Shown here in pieces: positions 1-6,617 of a stretch of DNA of 6,617 nt. Source of the DNA: Gammaproteobacteria bacterium (GTDB lineage: Bacteria; Pseudomonadota; Gammaproteobacteria; Pseudomonadales; Azotimanducaceae). The notes beneath the pieces were generated by a model. That model was not told the origin of the DNA. It saw only the letters and a program-made list of their open reading frames with translations, and searched no databases. Position 1 is the first letter of the stretch. Each line of letters begins with the position of its first letter. A program made the translations under genes and the position numbers. The stretch lies in NCBI GenBank assembly GCA_002725095.1, contig PBQQ01000063.1, positions 3,705 through 10,321 of the forward strand, in the 5' to 3' direction.

Positions 1-1005
1 ATGTCCGCTGCCGGCGAAGCCGTAAACATCCGCGAAATACAGATCTTCACGCAGAAGGGACTGTACGCTCGGCGCATCATGGATCAGATGGGACTGGCAG
101 ATCTGAATCAGGAAATCGCCGATCTGCGACAAGCGCCTGCGGTGCCGGCGCGACGACTCGGCCAACAACTCAAAGCGCGCCGCGACTTTCTGCGCGAGCA
201 AGTACGCGACTATGTGGAGCAGCAATTTCTTTTAAACGCAGACGTTTCAGGTAAGCGCCTGCGCGAAGAGCTTTTACGTAAAGTAAAACTGTCGAATGTA
301 GAACACCGAAATTTTCGCCTGATCCAAGAGATCGTCTACAAGATGGCGAAAAAACTGAGCACGCTGCATAGTCGGCGCAAAAAAGTATTCAAACGCGGTC
401 AGCTGAATATCTCGCGCACCTTACGCAACAACATGTCTTATGACGGCGCGATTTTTAATCTGCATTGGAAGTCGGTCAAGGTTGATCGGCCTAAAGTCTT
501 CGCCGTCTGCGACGTTTCCGGGTCGGTAGCAAACTACGCCCGATTCATGCTGATGTTTTTGTACAGCCTCGATGAGGTTATGCCCAAAGTGCGCAGCTTT
601 GCGTTTTCGTCCGATCTGGCGGAGGTCACCGAACTGTTCAACCGCAACAAGATCGAAGACGCCATCGCCAAAACGTTGCGCGACTACAGTGGCGGCTCGA
701 CAGACTATGGCCAAGCGCTTCTGGATTTTAAGAAACTCTGTTTAGACGACATCGACAATCGCTCCACAATTATTATTCTCGGCGACGCGCGGAATAACTT
801 TGGCGAGGCCCACGCCGAAGTCCTTAAGGAGCTTTATGATCGCTCCAAACGAGTGATCTGGCTCAACCCGGAGGCGCGGCTAGCGTGGAACACGGGCGAT
901 TCCGAGATGCGCAAATACGGCGCCTACTCACACCAAGTTGAAGAATGTAATTCGTTAATGCATTTAGAGCGGGTGGTGGGCAATCTGCTGCGGCATACAA
1001 ATTAA
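1..1005 (+). CDS. CoxE-like VWA-domain protein (probably 5'-partial)
   Basis: This looks like a von Willebrand factor A protein of the CoxE type. The VWA domain fills roughly residues 165-325 and carries a complete MIDAS metal site: DVSGS at 171-175, Thr234 in GGSTD, and Asp262 in LGDARNN. The region before it is charged, predicted helical and rich in Arg/Lys (about residues 40-145), and I see no signal peptide or membrane segment, so the protein should be cytoplasmic. Proteins of this family are generally paired with MoxR-type AAA+ ATPases and are thought to help mature or assemble metalloenzymes or other complexes; CoxE itself serves CO dehydrogenase. The ATG at base 1 is the first base of the window and family members are usually longer than 334 residues, so the true start may lie upstream. 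The stop is TAA at 1003-1005, 22 bp before oppA on the same strand. The specific target of this protein cannot be read from the sequence. Confidence 0.85.
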   Translation: MSAAGEAVNIREIQIFTQKGLYARRIMDQMGLADLNQEIADLRQAPAVPARRLGQQLKARRDFLREQVRDYVEQQFLLNADVSGKRLREELLRKVKLSNVEHRNFRLIQEIVYKMAKKLSTLHSRRKKVFKRGQLNISRTLRNNMSYDGAIFNLHWKSVKVDRPKVFAVCDVSGSVANYARFMLMFLYSLDEVMPKVRSFAFSSDLAEVTELFNRNKIEDAIAKTLRDYSGGSTDYGQALLDFKKLCLDDIDNRSTIIILGDARNNFGEAHAEVLKELYDRSKRVIWLNPEARLAWNTGDSEMRKYGAYSHQVEECNSLMHLERVVGNLLRHTN

Positions 1006-1027
1006 GCAACACAATAGTCAAAAAGTT

Positions 1028-2671
1028 ATGCGAATCTCTTATTCAAATACGTTGATCGCGCTGTTGGCGCTGACCCTCGCCGCCTGCGGCAGCGGGGAAA
1101 AAAATGTGGTCTCTGGCAACCAAACAGGCTACCTGCACTACGGTAACGGCGCTGAGCCTCAGGGCATCGATCCGCATTTGGTTACCGGTGTGCCTGAAAG
1201 CCATATCGTAAGAGCACTCTTTGAGGGGCTCGCAGTAAAAAACCCCATCACGCTTGAACCCGAACCGGGCGTCGCGGAACGCTGGGAAATTTCACCGGAC
1301 GGCACGGTCTATACATTTTTTATCAATCCCCTTGCCAAATGGAGCAATGGCGAACCGATCACCGCCTCGGACTACGTCTGGTCTTGGGAGCGCGCCCTGC
1401 ACCCTGAAACCGGCTCGCTCTACGCTTATATGCTGTTCCCAGTGGTCAATGCAGAAAAATTTGCATCAGGGAAGATCGATGACTTTTCACAGGTCGGCAT
1501 CGAAAGCGTTGATTCGAACACACTGCGCATAACCTTAAACGCGCCAACCCCCTATTTTCTGCAGTTGATGGATCACTACAGCACCTTTGCGGTGCATCCC
1601 GAGACACTGCTTAAATTTGGCGGGATGAGCGATCGCTTTACGCCTTGGACGCGCGTCGAAAACATCGTCAGCAATGGCGCCTTTACCCTCAAAGAGTGGT
1701 CGCTTAATCGGCAAATAAAAGTCGAAAAGAATCCCCACTACTGGGACAAATCGAGCGTTACGCTTGAAGGGGTTTACTTCTATCCGACCGAGAACGTAGT
1801 CAGCGAGGAAAGAATGTTTCGTTCCGAGCAGCTGCATGTCACTCAGGGTATACCGATTGGCAAAATCCCCAGCTATCGCGCGTTCGAGAACTCCCCCTAT
1901 GTGCAGGCGCCGTATCTCGGCACGTACTACTATTTGATCAACACCAAAAAACCACCGGTAGATGACGTACGGGTAAGAAAAGCTTTGTCTTACGCCATTG
2001 ATCGGGACAAGCTCACGCGCACAGTGCTTCGCGATACAGCTATTCCTGCCTACAGCATTACCCCACCCGACACCTTAGGCTATAACCCGCCCAAGTTATT
2101 TTCGTTCGACCCTGAACAAGCCAGAGCACTACTTGCCGAGGCCGGCTATCCCGGAGGCGTGGGCTGGCCCGGGCTCGAGATCACCTACAACACCCAAGAA
2201 GACCATCGCAAAATCGCGGTTGCCGTGCAGCAAATGTGGAAAGATGAATTGGGTATCGATGTTTCGATCACCAACCAAGAGTGGAAGGTCTATTTGAACA
2301 CCGTATCGCAAGGCGAATTCCAAGTGGCGCGGCGCGGCTGGATTGGCGATTACGTCGACGCCAACAACTTTCTTGACTTGTTCCTTGCGAACGGTGGCAA
2401 CAACAACACCGGTTATGCGAACGCTGAGTTTGACGACATCATACTTAATCAGGCACCCAAGGCAGCCTCTCGCGAAGAGCGCTACCAATTGTTCTACCAA
2501 GCCGAAACAATGATGATGCAAGAAATGCCGATCATCCCGTTTTATACGTACACCAGCAAACGTCTAATCCATCCGAGCGTAAACGGCATTTATCCGAACT
2601 TAATGGACTCGTTGAATTTAAAATACGTTCGTTTGGATCCAAACCAGCGCCTCGATCTTATTCCCGAATAA
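1028..2671 (+). CDS. oppA: Oligopeptide ABC transporter substrate-binding lipoprotein OppA
   Basis: This is a family 5 periplasmic peptide-binding protein (SBP_bac_5), 547 residues against 543 for E. coli OppA. The N-terminus is a lipoprotein signal: a short basic start, a hydrophobic stretch at 8-19 and the lipobox LAAC with the lipidated Cys at residue 20. Residue +2 is Gly rather than the Asp that retains lipoproteins in the inner membrane of E. coli. The mature part follows the OppA pattern closely (GVPESHIVRALFEG near 54-67, KWSNGEP near 104-110, NDVRVR-like DDVRVR near 312-317, NQEWK near 416-420). Peptide-contacting positions known from Salmonella OppA are kept: Glu57 (Glu32), His393 (His371), Trp419 (Trp397), Arg435 (Arg413) and Asp441 (Asp419, which holds the peptide N-terminus). 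Cys417 of Salmonella is Ile439 here. There is no good Shine-Dalgarno, only an A-rich stretch before the ATG. The signal peptide starting directly at this ATG supports the start. Binding of oligopeptides is inferred from homology. Confidence 0.95.
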   Translation: MRISYSNTLIALLALTLAACGSGEKNVVSGNQTGYLHYGNGAEPQGIDPHLVTGVPESHIVRALFEGLAVKNPITLEPEPGVAERWEISPDGTVYTFFINPLAKWSNGEPITASDYVWSWERALHPETGSLYAYMLFPVVNAEKFASGKIDDFSQVGIESVDSNTLRITLNAPTPYFLQLMDHYSTFAVHPETLLKFGGMSDRFTPWTRVENIVSNGAFTLKEWSLNRQIKVEKNPHYWDKSSVTLEGVYFYPTENVVSEERMFRSEQLHVTQGIPIGKIPSYRAFENSPYVQAPYLGTYYYLINTKKPPVDDVRVRKALSYAIDRDKLTRTVLRDTAIPAYSITPPDTLGYNPPKLFSFDPEQARALLAEAGYPGGVGWPGLEITYNTQEDHRKIAVAVQQMWKDELGIDVSITNQEWKVYLNTVSQGEFQVARRGWIGDYVDANNFLDLFLANGGNNNTGYANAEFDDIILNQAPKAASREERYQLFYQAETMMMQEMPIIPFYTYTSKRLIHPSVNGIYPNLMDSLNLKYVRLDPNQRLDLIPE

Positions 2672-2672
2672 C

Positions 2673-3608
2673 ATGCTGAAGTTCATTCTGCTGCGCATTA
2701 TCCAAGCGATCCCTGTAGTCTTGGCGGTGATAACCGTCACGTTTTTTTTGGTGCGCGCTGCGCCCGGCGGGCCGTTTGACAGTGAAAAAGCAGTTTTACC
2801 GGAGGTTAAAAAAGCCCTGGAGGCTCAATATAAGCTCGACGTGCCTCTGACCGATCAGTATTTAGGGTATCTGGCCAATTTGGCCGACGGTGATCTCGGC
2901 CCCTCTTTCAAGTACCCCGGCAGAAGCGTTAACGAGATCCTCGCAAGCGGACTGCCCGTTACCGCGGAATTGGGGGTCTACGCGCTTTGCTTTGCGCTCT
3001 TCATTGGTGTTCTTGCCGGCGTATTAGCCGCATTGCGCCCGAATACTCGGCAAGATTACGTGCCAATGACTCTAGCCATGATCGGCATATGCATGCCCTC
3101 ATTCCTTCTCGGACCCATTTTGATTTTGGTCTTCGGCATCTATCTCGAATGGTTGCCAATCTCGGGCTGGGGGGATTTGCCCGGCGATAAAATTCTACCC
3201 TCCATCACCCTTGGGTCTGCCTACGCCGCGTACATCGCCAGACTGAGTCGAGCCGGCATGCTGGAGATTCTGTCGCAAGACTACATAAGGACGGCGCGCG
3301 CTAAGGGCGCTTCGGATCCACGCGTTGTCTTCAAGCACGCATTGCGCGGAGGACTCATCCCCGTCGTAGCGTTCTTAGGCCCGGCCTTTGCCGGATTACT
3401 AGCGGGATCGTTCGTGGTGGAAACGATATTTCAAATTCCAGGACTGGGCCGCTTTTACGTACAAGCAGCTTTCAACAGAGATTACACGATGATTTTAGGG
3501 ACCACGGTATTCCTGTCCGTATTGATCGTTATTTTTAACCTCGTCAGTGACGTTCTCGCAGCCTGGATGGATCCACGACTGCGAACCCAATTTAACAAGG
3601 CCAAATAG
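2673..3608 (+). CDS. oppB: Oligopeptide ABC transporter permease OppB
   Basis: This is an inner-membrane permease of the binding-protein-dependent transport family, 311 residues against 306 for E. coli OppB. Together with OppC it forms the peptide channel. About six hydrophobic segments are visible, near residues 9-29, 97-121, 130-156, 173-190, 226-250 and 274-297. The long periplasmic loop between the first two carries the family pattern PGGPFD (31-36) and GDLGPSF (73-79). The cytoplasmic EAA-type loop that docks the ATPase lies at about 203-230 (DYIRTARAKG onward), followed by VVETIFQIPGLG (248-259), typical of OppB/DppB. The ATG starts one base after the oppA stop codon and has no clear ribosome-binding site of its own, so translation is probably coupled to oppA. 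The last stop base is shared with the oppC start. Confidence 0.95.
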   Translation: MLKFILLRIIQAIPVVLAVITVTFFLVRAAPGGPFDSEKAVLPEVKKALEAQYKLDVPLTDQYLGYLANLADGDLGPSFKYPGRSVNEILASGLPVTAELGVYALCFALFIGVLAGVLAALRPNTRQDYVPMTLAMIGICMPSFLLGPILILVFGIYLEWLPISGWGDLPGDKILPSITLGSAYAAYIARLSRAGMLEILSQDYIRTARAKGASDPRVVFKHALRGGLIPVVAFLGPAFAGLLAGSFVVETIFQIPGLGRFYVQAAFNRDYTMILGTTVFLSVLIVIFNLVSDVLAAWMDPRLRTQFNKAK

Positions 3609-3610
3609 TG
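3597..3610 (+). promoter_or_regulatory. Shine-Dalgarno and overlapping TAGTG stop/start of oppC
   Basis: The oppB stop TAG (3606-3608) shares its G with the oppC start codon GTG (3608-3610). An AAGG core at 3597-3600 sits 7 nt before the GTG, a suitable spacing for a ribosome-binding site. The next in-frame candidate starts lie inside or after the first membrane segment, so this GTG is the best start. The arrangement suggests termination-reinitiation coupling between the two permease subunits. Confidence 0.7.
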
Positions 3611-4495
3611 TCTTATTCGAGCGAGCACTTACCTGACGAGGACATCGAAGCCTCATCCTTATGGAGAGACGCTCGATTAAGGCTGCAGAAAAATCACCTA
3701 GCAGTGGCGGGCGCCCTAGCGCTGGTGATCGTGATCCTCGCCGTATCCTTGGCTCCCTGGATTGCCCCTTACGAATATGACGCCCAGGATCTCGACCTAG
3801 GGGCGACCGCCCCGTCCGCCGCCCATTGGTTTGGCACCGATATTTTTGGTCGCGATCTACTCACACAAATACTCTACGGCGGCAGAATTTCGCTCGCGGT
3901 TGGTTTTATCGCCACCGCGGTCGCATTGGTGATTGGCGTGTCATGGGGCTCGGTTGCTGGATATTGCGGCGGCCGTATCGATGCCGTCATGATGCGCTTC
4001 GTCGATGTTCTGTACGCACTACCGTTTATGATTTTCATTATCCTGCTGATGGTGGTGTTCGGCCGCAACATGATATTGCTGTTTCTCGCGATCGGCGCCG
4101 TTGAATGGTTAACCATGGCGCGCATCATGCGCACCCAAGTGCAATCGCTTAAGCAAAAGGAGTTTGTTGAGGCGGCCACCTCAACCGGATTGTCGCCGCT
4201 GGTCATTCTGTATCGGCACATCATCCCCAACGCCGTCGGCCCAATGATCGTCTACACCACCCTGACCATTCCAAGCGTTATGTTACTGGAGGCCTTTTTA
4301 AGTTTTCTTGGATTGGGGATTCAACCGCCCGCGACCTCCTGGGGACTGCTCATCAGCTATGGCGCCGAAACGATGGAAGAATATCCATGGCTGCTTATTT
4401 TCCCCGGCGCCGCACTGACATTGACCCTATTCTCTTTGAATTTTCTCGGCGATGGTCTACGCGACGCATTGGATGTTCGCGGTTCCAAGGATTAA
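3608..4495 (+). CDS. oppC: Oligopeptide ABC transporter permease OppC
   Basis: This is the second permease subunit, 295 residues against 302 for E. coli OppC. It has a cytoplasmic N-terminal tail (about 1-30), a first membrane segment near 31-53, a periplasmic loop with the conserved HWFGTDIFGRDLL (73-85), then further segments near 94-118, 136-166, 209-236 and 261-281. The EAA loop that contacts the ATPase is textbook: Glu188-Ala-Ala, Gly194 and Ile206-Pro207 in the stretch 186-212. The motif FLSFLGLGIQPPATSWG (230-246) and the C-terminal GDGLRDALDVR are typical of OppC/DppC proteins. It uses a GTG start that overlaps the oppB stop by one base. It ends 3 bp before the ATPase gene, within the same operon. 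It should pair with OppB in the inner membrane. Confidence 0.95.
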   Translation: MSYSSEHLPDEDIEASSLWRDARLRLQKNHLAVAGALALVIVILAVSLAPWIAPYEYDAQDLDLGATAPSAAHWFGTDIFGRDLLTQILYGGRISLAVGFIATAVALVIGVSWGSVAGYCGGRIDAVMMRFVDVLYALPFMIFIILLMVVFGRNMILLFLAIGAVEWLTMARIMRTQVQSLKQKEFVEAATSTGLSPLVILYRHIIPNAVGPMIVYTTLTIPSVMLLEAFLSFLGLGIQPPATSWGLLISYGAETMEEYPWLLIFPGAALTLTLFSLNFLGDGLRDALDVRGSKD

Positions 4496-4498
4496 AAG

Positions 4499-6091
4499 AT
4501 GAGCCTACTCACCGTCAAAGATTTGAGTGTTAGCTTTGTGACCAGAAACGGCACAGTGCAAGCGGTGCGATCGGTAAACGTTGATGTTAAAGAAAATGCG
4601 CTAACGGCAATCATCGGCGAGAGCGGCTCTGGAAAATCGGTACTGTGTTATGCCCTACTCGGTTTAATTCCAACCCCGCCGGGTCGCATTGACGGCGGCG
4701 AAGCGTGGTTTGCGGGCCAAGATCTACTGACGCTCTCGCAGCGCGACTTGCGGCGAGTGAGGGGTTCAAAAATCGGTATGGTTTTTCAGGATCCCATGAC
4801 CTCCCTGAACCCGTTCCTGCGCATCGGCGAACAGCTCGCGGAGCCACTACTCTTACATACAGATCTTTCAAAAAAGCAGGCCAAAACGCGTTCAATTGAG
4901 CTGCTTGAAGAGGTAGGCCTGAACGAGCCTGAACAGGCCATGCAAGCATACCCGTTTGAATTTTCAGGCGGCATGAGGCAGCGGGTGATGATCGCAATGG
5001 CGCTGATCAACGAACCTCAACTGCTGATTGCAGACGAACCGACCACCGCACTCGATGCCACCATACAGGCGCAAATATTAGATCTAATAAAGTCACTGCA
5101 GACCCGACGAGGCATTGGCGTGCTGTTCATTAGTCATGACTTAGCTGTGGTCGCCGAGATCGCCGATGAAATCCTAGTCATGGAAAAAGGCAACGCCGTC
5201 GAAAGCGGAAATGCACAAGCCGTCATCGAGCAGCCACAACACGATTACACGAAGAAACTACTGGCCTCAATTCCGAGCGGTGCACCGCGAAACTACAAAC
5301 CAAAGCCACAGACGCTGCTGAGTGTTGAGGGCCTAAGAACCTGGTTTTATCCCAATGCAAAAACACACCCTGTTCGCGCAGTCGACGACGTATCTTTTGC
5401 TATTCAAAAGGGCGAAGTATTAGGTCTTGTCGGCGAATCAGGCAGCGGCAAGTCAACACTGGGCCGGTCTTTATTGAAACTCGTCAACATCACAGCGGGG
5501 CAGATTCACTTCGATGGCATAAATCTATCAACAATTAGCACACCCGACTTGAAAGCGCTCCGACGCCGTATGCAGATGATTTTCCAGGATCCCTATTCTT
5601 CTTTGAACCCGCGGATGACGGTGTTCGACACGCTGGCGGAACCGTTACTCCTGCACAACTTGGTCAACCGCTCTGATCTTGGAGCGGCCGTGCGAATTCT
5701 CATGGATGACGTTGGGCTTGCGCTTGCGTTTGCAAAGAAGTATCCGCACGAATTTTCCGGTGGTCAGCGGCAACGCATCGCCATAGGTCGCGCCATTGCC
5801 ACCAAACCCGACTTCGTCGTCGCCGACGAACCTGTGTCCGCACTCGACGTCACCATACAGGCGCAGATACTCACGCTGCTCGCCGACCTCAAAGAGGAGT
5901 ACGGCATTACGATGCTGTTTGTGTCGCATGACCTAGCGGTTATTCGCCAGATATCTGACCGCGTAGCCGTAATGTACAACGGCAAACTCGAAGAAATCGG
6001 GCCCACCAAAGCCGTGTTCGAGCGACCAGAAAGCGCGTATACCCGACGTCTTCTCCAAGCCATCCCAGGGCAAAACGTCGACTTTGGATAG
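4499..6091 (+). CDS. Fused OppD-OppF type double-cassette ABC ATPase
   Basis: This 530-residue protein has two complete ABC ATPase cassettes in one chain and should energise the OppBC channel from the cytoplasm. Cassette 1 (about 1-260) has Walker A GESGSGKS at 40-47, Q-loop Gln97, signature FSGGMRQR at 155-162, Walker B LLIADE at 175-180 and switch His213. Cassette 2 (about 272-530) has Walker A GESGSGKST at 312-320, Gln363, signature FSGGQRQR at 419-426, Walker B FVVADE at 439-444 and His477. Both sites look catalytically intact. The organisation and length match E. coli YejF (529 residues), whereas E. coli Opp uses separate OppD and OppF. After each cassette only the start of the oligopeptide C-terminal extension is present (HDYTKKLLASIPSG at 248-261; YTRRLLQAIPG at 514-524). 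The cysteines that bind an iron-sulphur cluster in longer OppD/DppD tails are absent; the only Cys I see is Cys50. AAGGA at 4487-4491 is a good ribosome-binding site, 7 nt before the ATG. The symbol is left empty because fused forms have no settled name. Confidence 0.93.
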   Translation: MSLLTVKDLSVSFVTRNGTVQAVRSVNVDVKENALTAIIGESGSGKSVLCYALLGLIPTPPGRIDGGEAWFAGQDLLTLSQRDLRRVRGSKIGMVFQDPMTSLNPFLRIGEQLAEPLLLHTDLSKKQAKTRSIELLEEVGLNEPEQAMQAYPFEFSGGMRQRVMIAMALINEPQLLIADEPTTALDATIQAQILDLIKSLQTRRGIGVLFISHDLAVVAEIADEILVMEKGNAVESGNAQAVIEQPQHDYTKKLLASIPSGAPRNYKPKPQTLLSVEGLRTWFYPNAKTHPVRAVDDVSFAIQKGEVLGLVGESGSGKSTLGRSLLKLVNITAGQIHFDGINLSTISTPDLKALRRRMQMIFQDPYSSLNPRMTVFDTLAEPLLLHNLVNRSDLGAAVRILMDDVGLALAFAKKYPHEFSGGQRQRIAIGRAIATKPDFVVADEPVSALDVTIQAQILTLLADLKEEYGITMLFVSHDLAVIRQISDRVAVMYNGKLEEIGPTKAVFERPESAYTRRLLQAIPGQNVDFG

Positions 6092-6251
6092 CTAGGTTCC
6101 TGCGACAGCGACCCGTCCGATGTCTGAAAGGCTCATCAATGTTCATGCGAGCGCTGCATTGGCAACGCCACACGACACCATTACCTTACTCGGACATTGG
6201 GCCAGTAACTGAAACGTGGAAGCCGCGCTCACGCAAAAGCTAAAAACATCC
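6092..6251. other. Convergent intergenic spacer after the opp operon
   Basis: This stretch lies between the ATPase stop codon and the terminator of the opposing RRM gene. I see no credible coding sequence in it; an open frame on the minus strand here runs into the ATPase gene and has no recognisable protein features. There is no strong GC-rich hairpin with a T-run on the plus strand. A weak long-range pairing, CCGATGTC (6118-6125) with GACATTGG (6193-6200) including one G-U pair, is possible but spans a 67-nt loop. Confidence 0.5.
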
Positions 6252-6284
6252 AAAAAAACCCCGTTGATGCAGAACATCAACGGG
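6252..6284 (-). terminator. Rho-independent terminator of the RRM gene
   Basis: A perfect 10-bp inverted repeat, CCCGTTGATG at 6260-6269 and CATCAACGGG at 6275-6284, encloses a 5-nt loop. On the minus strand the stem is followed, after one G, by seven T residues (the A-run at 6252-6258 on the plus strand). This is a classic intrinsic terminator for the minus-strand RRM gene, about 64 nt past its stop codon. On the plus strand the stem is followed only by TCCTCTT, so termination of the opp transcript here would be weak at best. Confidence 0.88.
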
Positions 6285-6298
6285 TCCTCTTGAGCGAC

Positions 6299-6330
6299 TT
6301 TGATCACCCGCTAAAGCGCGAGCGATCAAA
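6299..6330. repeat. Inverted repeat in the 3' region of the RRM gene
   Basis: The arms TTTGATC (6299-6305) and GATCAAA (6324-6330) are perfect 7-bp complements around an 18-nt GC-rich spacer, which may itself form a short CGC/GCG stem (6308-6310 with 6313-6317 region, around TAAA). It lies 17 nt after the minus-strand stop codon and before the intrinsic terminator. Neither strand has a T-run after it, so it is not itself an obvious terminator. It might be a 3' stabilising hairpin or a protein site; the function is unknown. Confidence 0.45.
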
Positions 6331-6347
6331 TCGTAGCTGATTAACGC

Positions 6348-6617
6348 CTAGAAACGTCGGCCACCGCCACCACCGCCACCTGGACGTCCACCGCCAGAGC
6401 GTTCCTTGCTCTGAGCTTCGTTTACGCGCAGAGCTCTCCCTTGCATATCTTGACCGTTAAGAGCTTCGATTGCGGCATCGCCGCCGTCTTCCATCTCTAC
6501 GAATCCAAATCCTCGTGAGCGACCGGTCTCGCGATCCGTAATAACCGCCGCGGATGCCACACTGCCATGCTCTGAAAACAGAGATTGCAGATCATCATCA
6601 GTAACTCCCCAAGCGAG
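6348..6617 (-). CDS. RRM-domain RNA-binding protein with glycine-rich tail (5'-partial)
   Basis: This is a small single-RRM protein of the bacterial glycine-rich type. The reading frame stays open from the TAG stop (6348-6350) to the window edge, giving 89 visible residues starting LAWGVTDDDL. Those first residues match the end of the RNP2 strand (usually LYVGNLAW), so only about seven or eight codons should be missing. RNP1 is clear, RGFGFVEM at visible residues 35-42 (6492-6515), with the aromatic positions that stack on RNA kept; the last position is Met rather than Phe/Tyr. After the RRM comes a tail of glycines with a few arginines, ending GGRRF (visible residues about 74-89). A GTG at 6558-6560 could be mistaken for a start, but it would remove the first strand and helix of the domain. 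Proteins of this type bind single-stranded RNA and some are cold-induced; the RNA targets here are unknown. It is convergent with the opp operon and unlikely to be functionally tied to it. Confidence 0.9.
   Translation of the reverse strand, partial: LAWGVTDDDLQSLFSEHGSVASAAVITDRETGRSRGFGFVEMEDGGDAAIEALNGQDMQGRALRVNEAQSKERSGGGRPGGGGGGGRRF

Noticed and set aside
421..714. Minus-strand open frame of 97 codons inside the VWA gene.
   Set aside because: It lies wholly opposite the conserved VWA domain, has no recognisable domain and is explained as a shadow of the plus-strand codon pattern.
2129..2521. Minus-strand open frame of 130 codons inside oppA.
   Set aside because: It is antisense to strongly conserved OppA sequence and has no family features or credible start context.
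4611..4997. Minus-strand open frame of 128 codons inside the ATPase gene.
   Set aside because: It is opposite the Walker A to signature region of cassette 1, and its protein is low-complexity and rich in Arg, Ser and Ala as expected for a shadow frame.
5940..6173. Minus-strand open frame spanning the ATPase 3' end and the intergenic spacer.
   Set aside because: Most of it is antisense to the conserved end of cassette 2; the remainder has no recognisable features, and no ribosome-binding site or homology pattern supports it.
6360..6394. GCC/ACC-rich run that looks like a microsatellite.
   Set aside because: It is simply the glycine-rich tail of the RRM protein read on the opposite strand, with mixed GGT/GGC/GGA codons rather than a perfect repeat.
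6348..6560. Treating GTG at 6558-6560 as the start of the RRM gene.
   Set aside because: The frame stays open to the window edge and the upstream residues LAWGVTDDDLQSLFSEHG are a clear RRM N-terminus, so this GTG is an internal valine codon.

Overview
The window reads as ordinary chromosomal DNA of a Gram-negative proteobacterium, most likely a gammaproteobacterium. This is an inference from three things: the OppA protein closely follows the enterobacterial OppA pattern, the first gene resembles proteobacterial CoxE-type VWA proteins, and the small glycine-tailed RRM protein is of a type common in that group. Base composition looks moderate and even across the genes. I see no tRNA, rRNA, CRISPR array, insertion sequence or phage signal.

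Layout. Positions 1-1005 (+) encode the C-terminal part, or possibly all, of a CoxE-like von Willebrand factor A protein with an intact MIDAS metal site. After 22 bp comes a tight four-gene oligopeptide ABC importer on the same strand: oppA (1028-2671, substrate-binding lipoprotein), oppB (2673-3608, permease), oppC (3608-4495, permease with a GTG start overlapping the oppB stop) and a double-cassette ATPase (4499-6091) that replaces the separate OppD and OppF subunits. The spacings inside the importer are 1 bp, a 1-base overlap and 3 bp, so translation is probably coupled and the genes form one operon. The VWA gene may share the transcript.

The 256 bp between 6092 and 6347 is a convergent intergenic region. 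It holds a clear Rho-independent terminator for the minus-strand gene (stem 6260-6284, with the T-run on the minus strand) and a second inverted repeat next to that gene's stop codon. I see no dedicated plus-strand terminator for the importer. Positions 6348-6617 (-) encode an RRM RNA-binding protein with a glycine-rich tail; its first few codons lie beyond the window end.

How the genes work together. OppA should capture peptides in the periplasm and deliver them to the OppB/OppC channel, powered by the fused ATPase. Members of the VWA/CoxE family usually work with a MoxR-type AAA+ ATPase, which would be expected upstream of the window; a link to the peptide importer is only suggested by position. 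I found no convincing new system. The points most worth a second look are the VWA-opp linkage, the hybrid importer architecture and a nearly identical DNA segment shared by the two ATPase cassettes.
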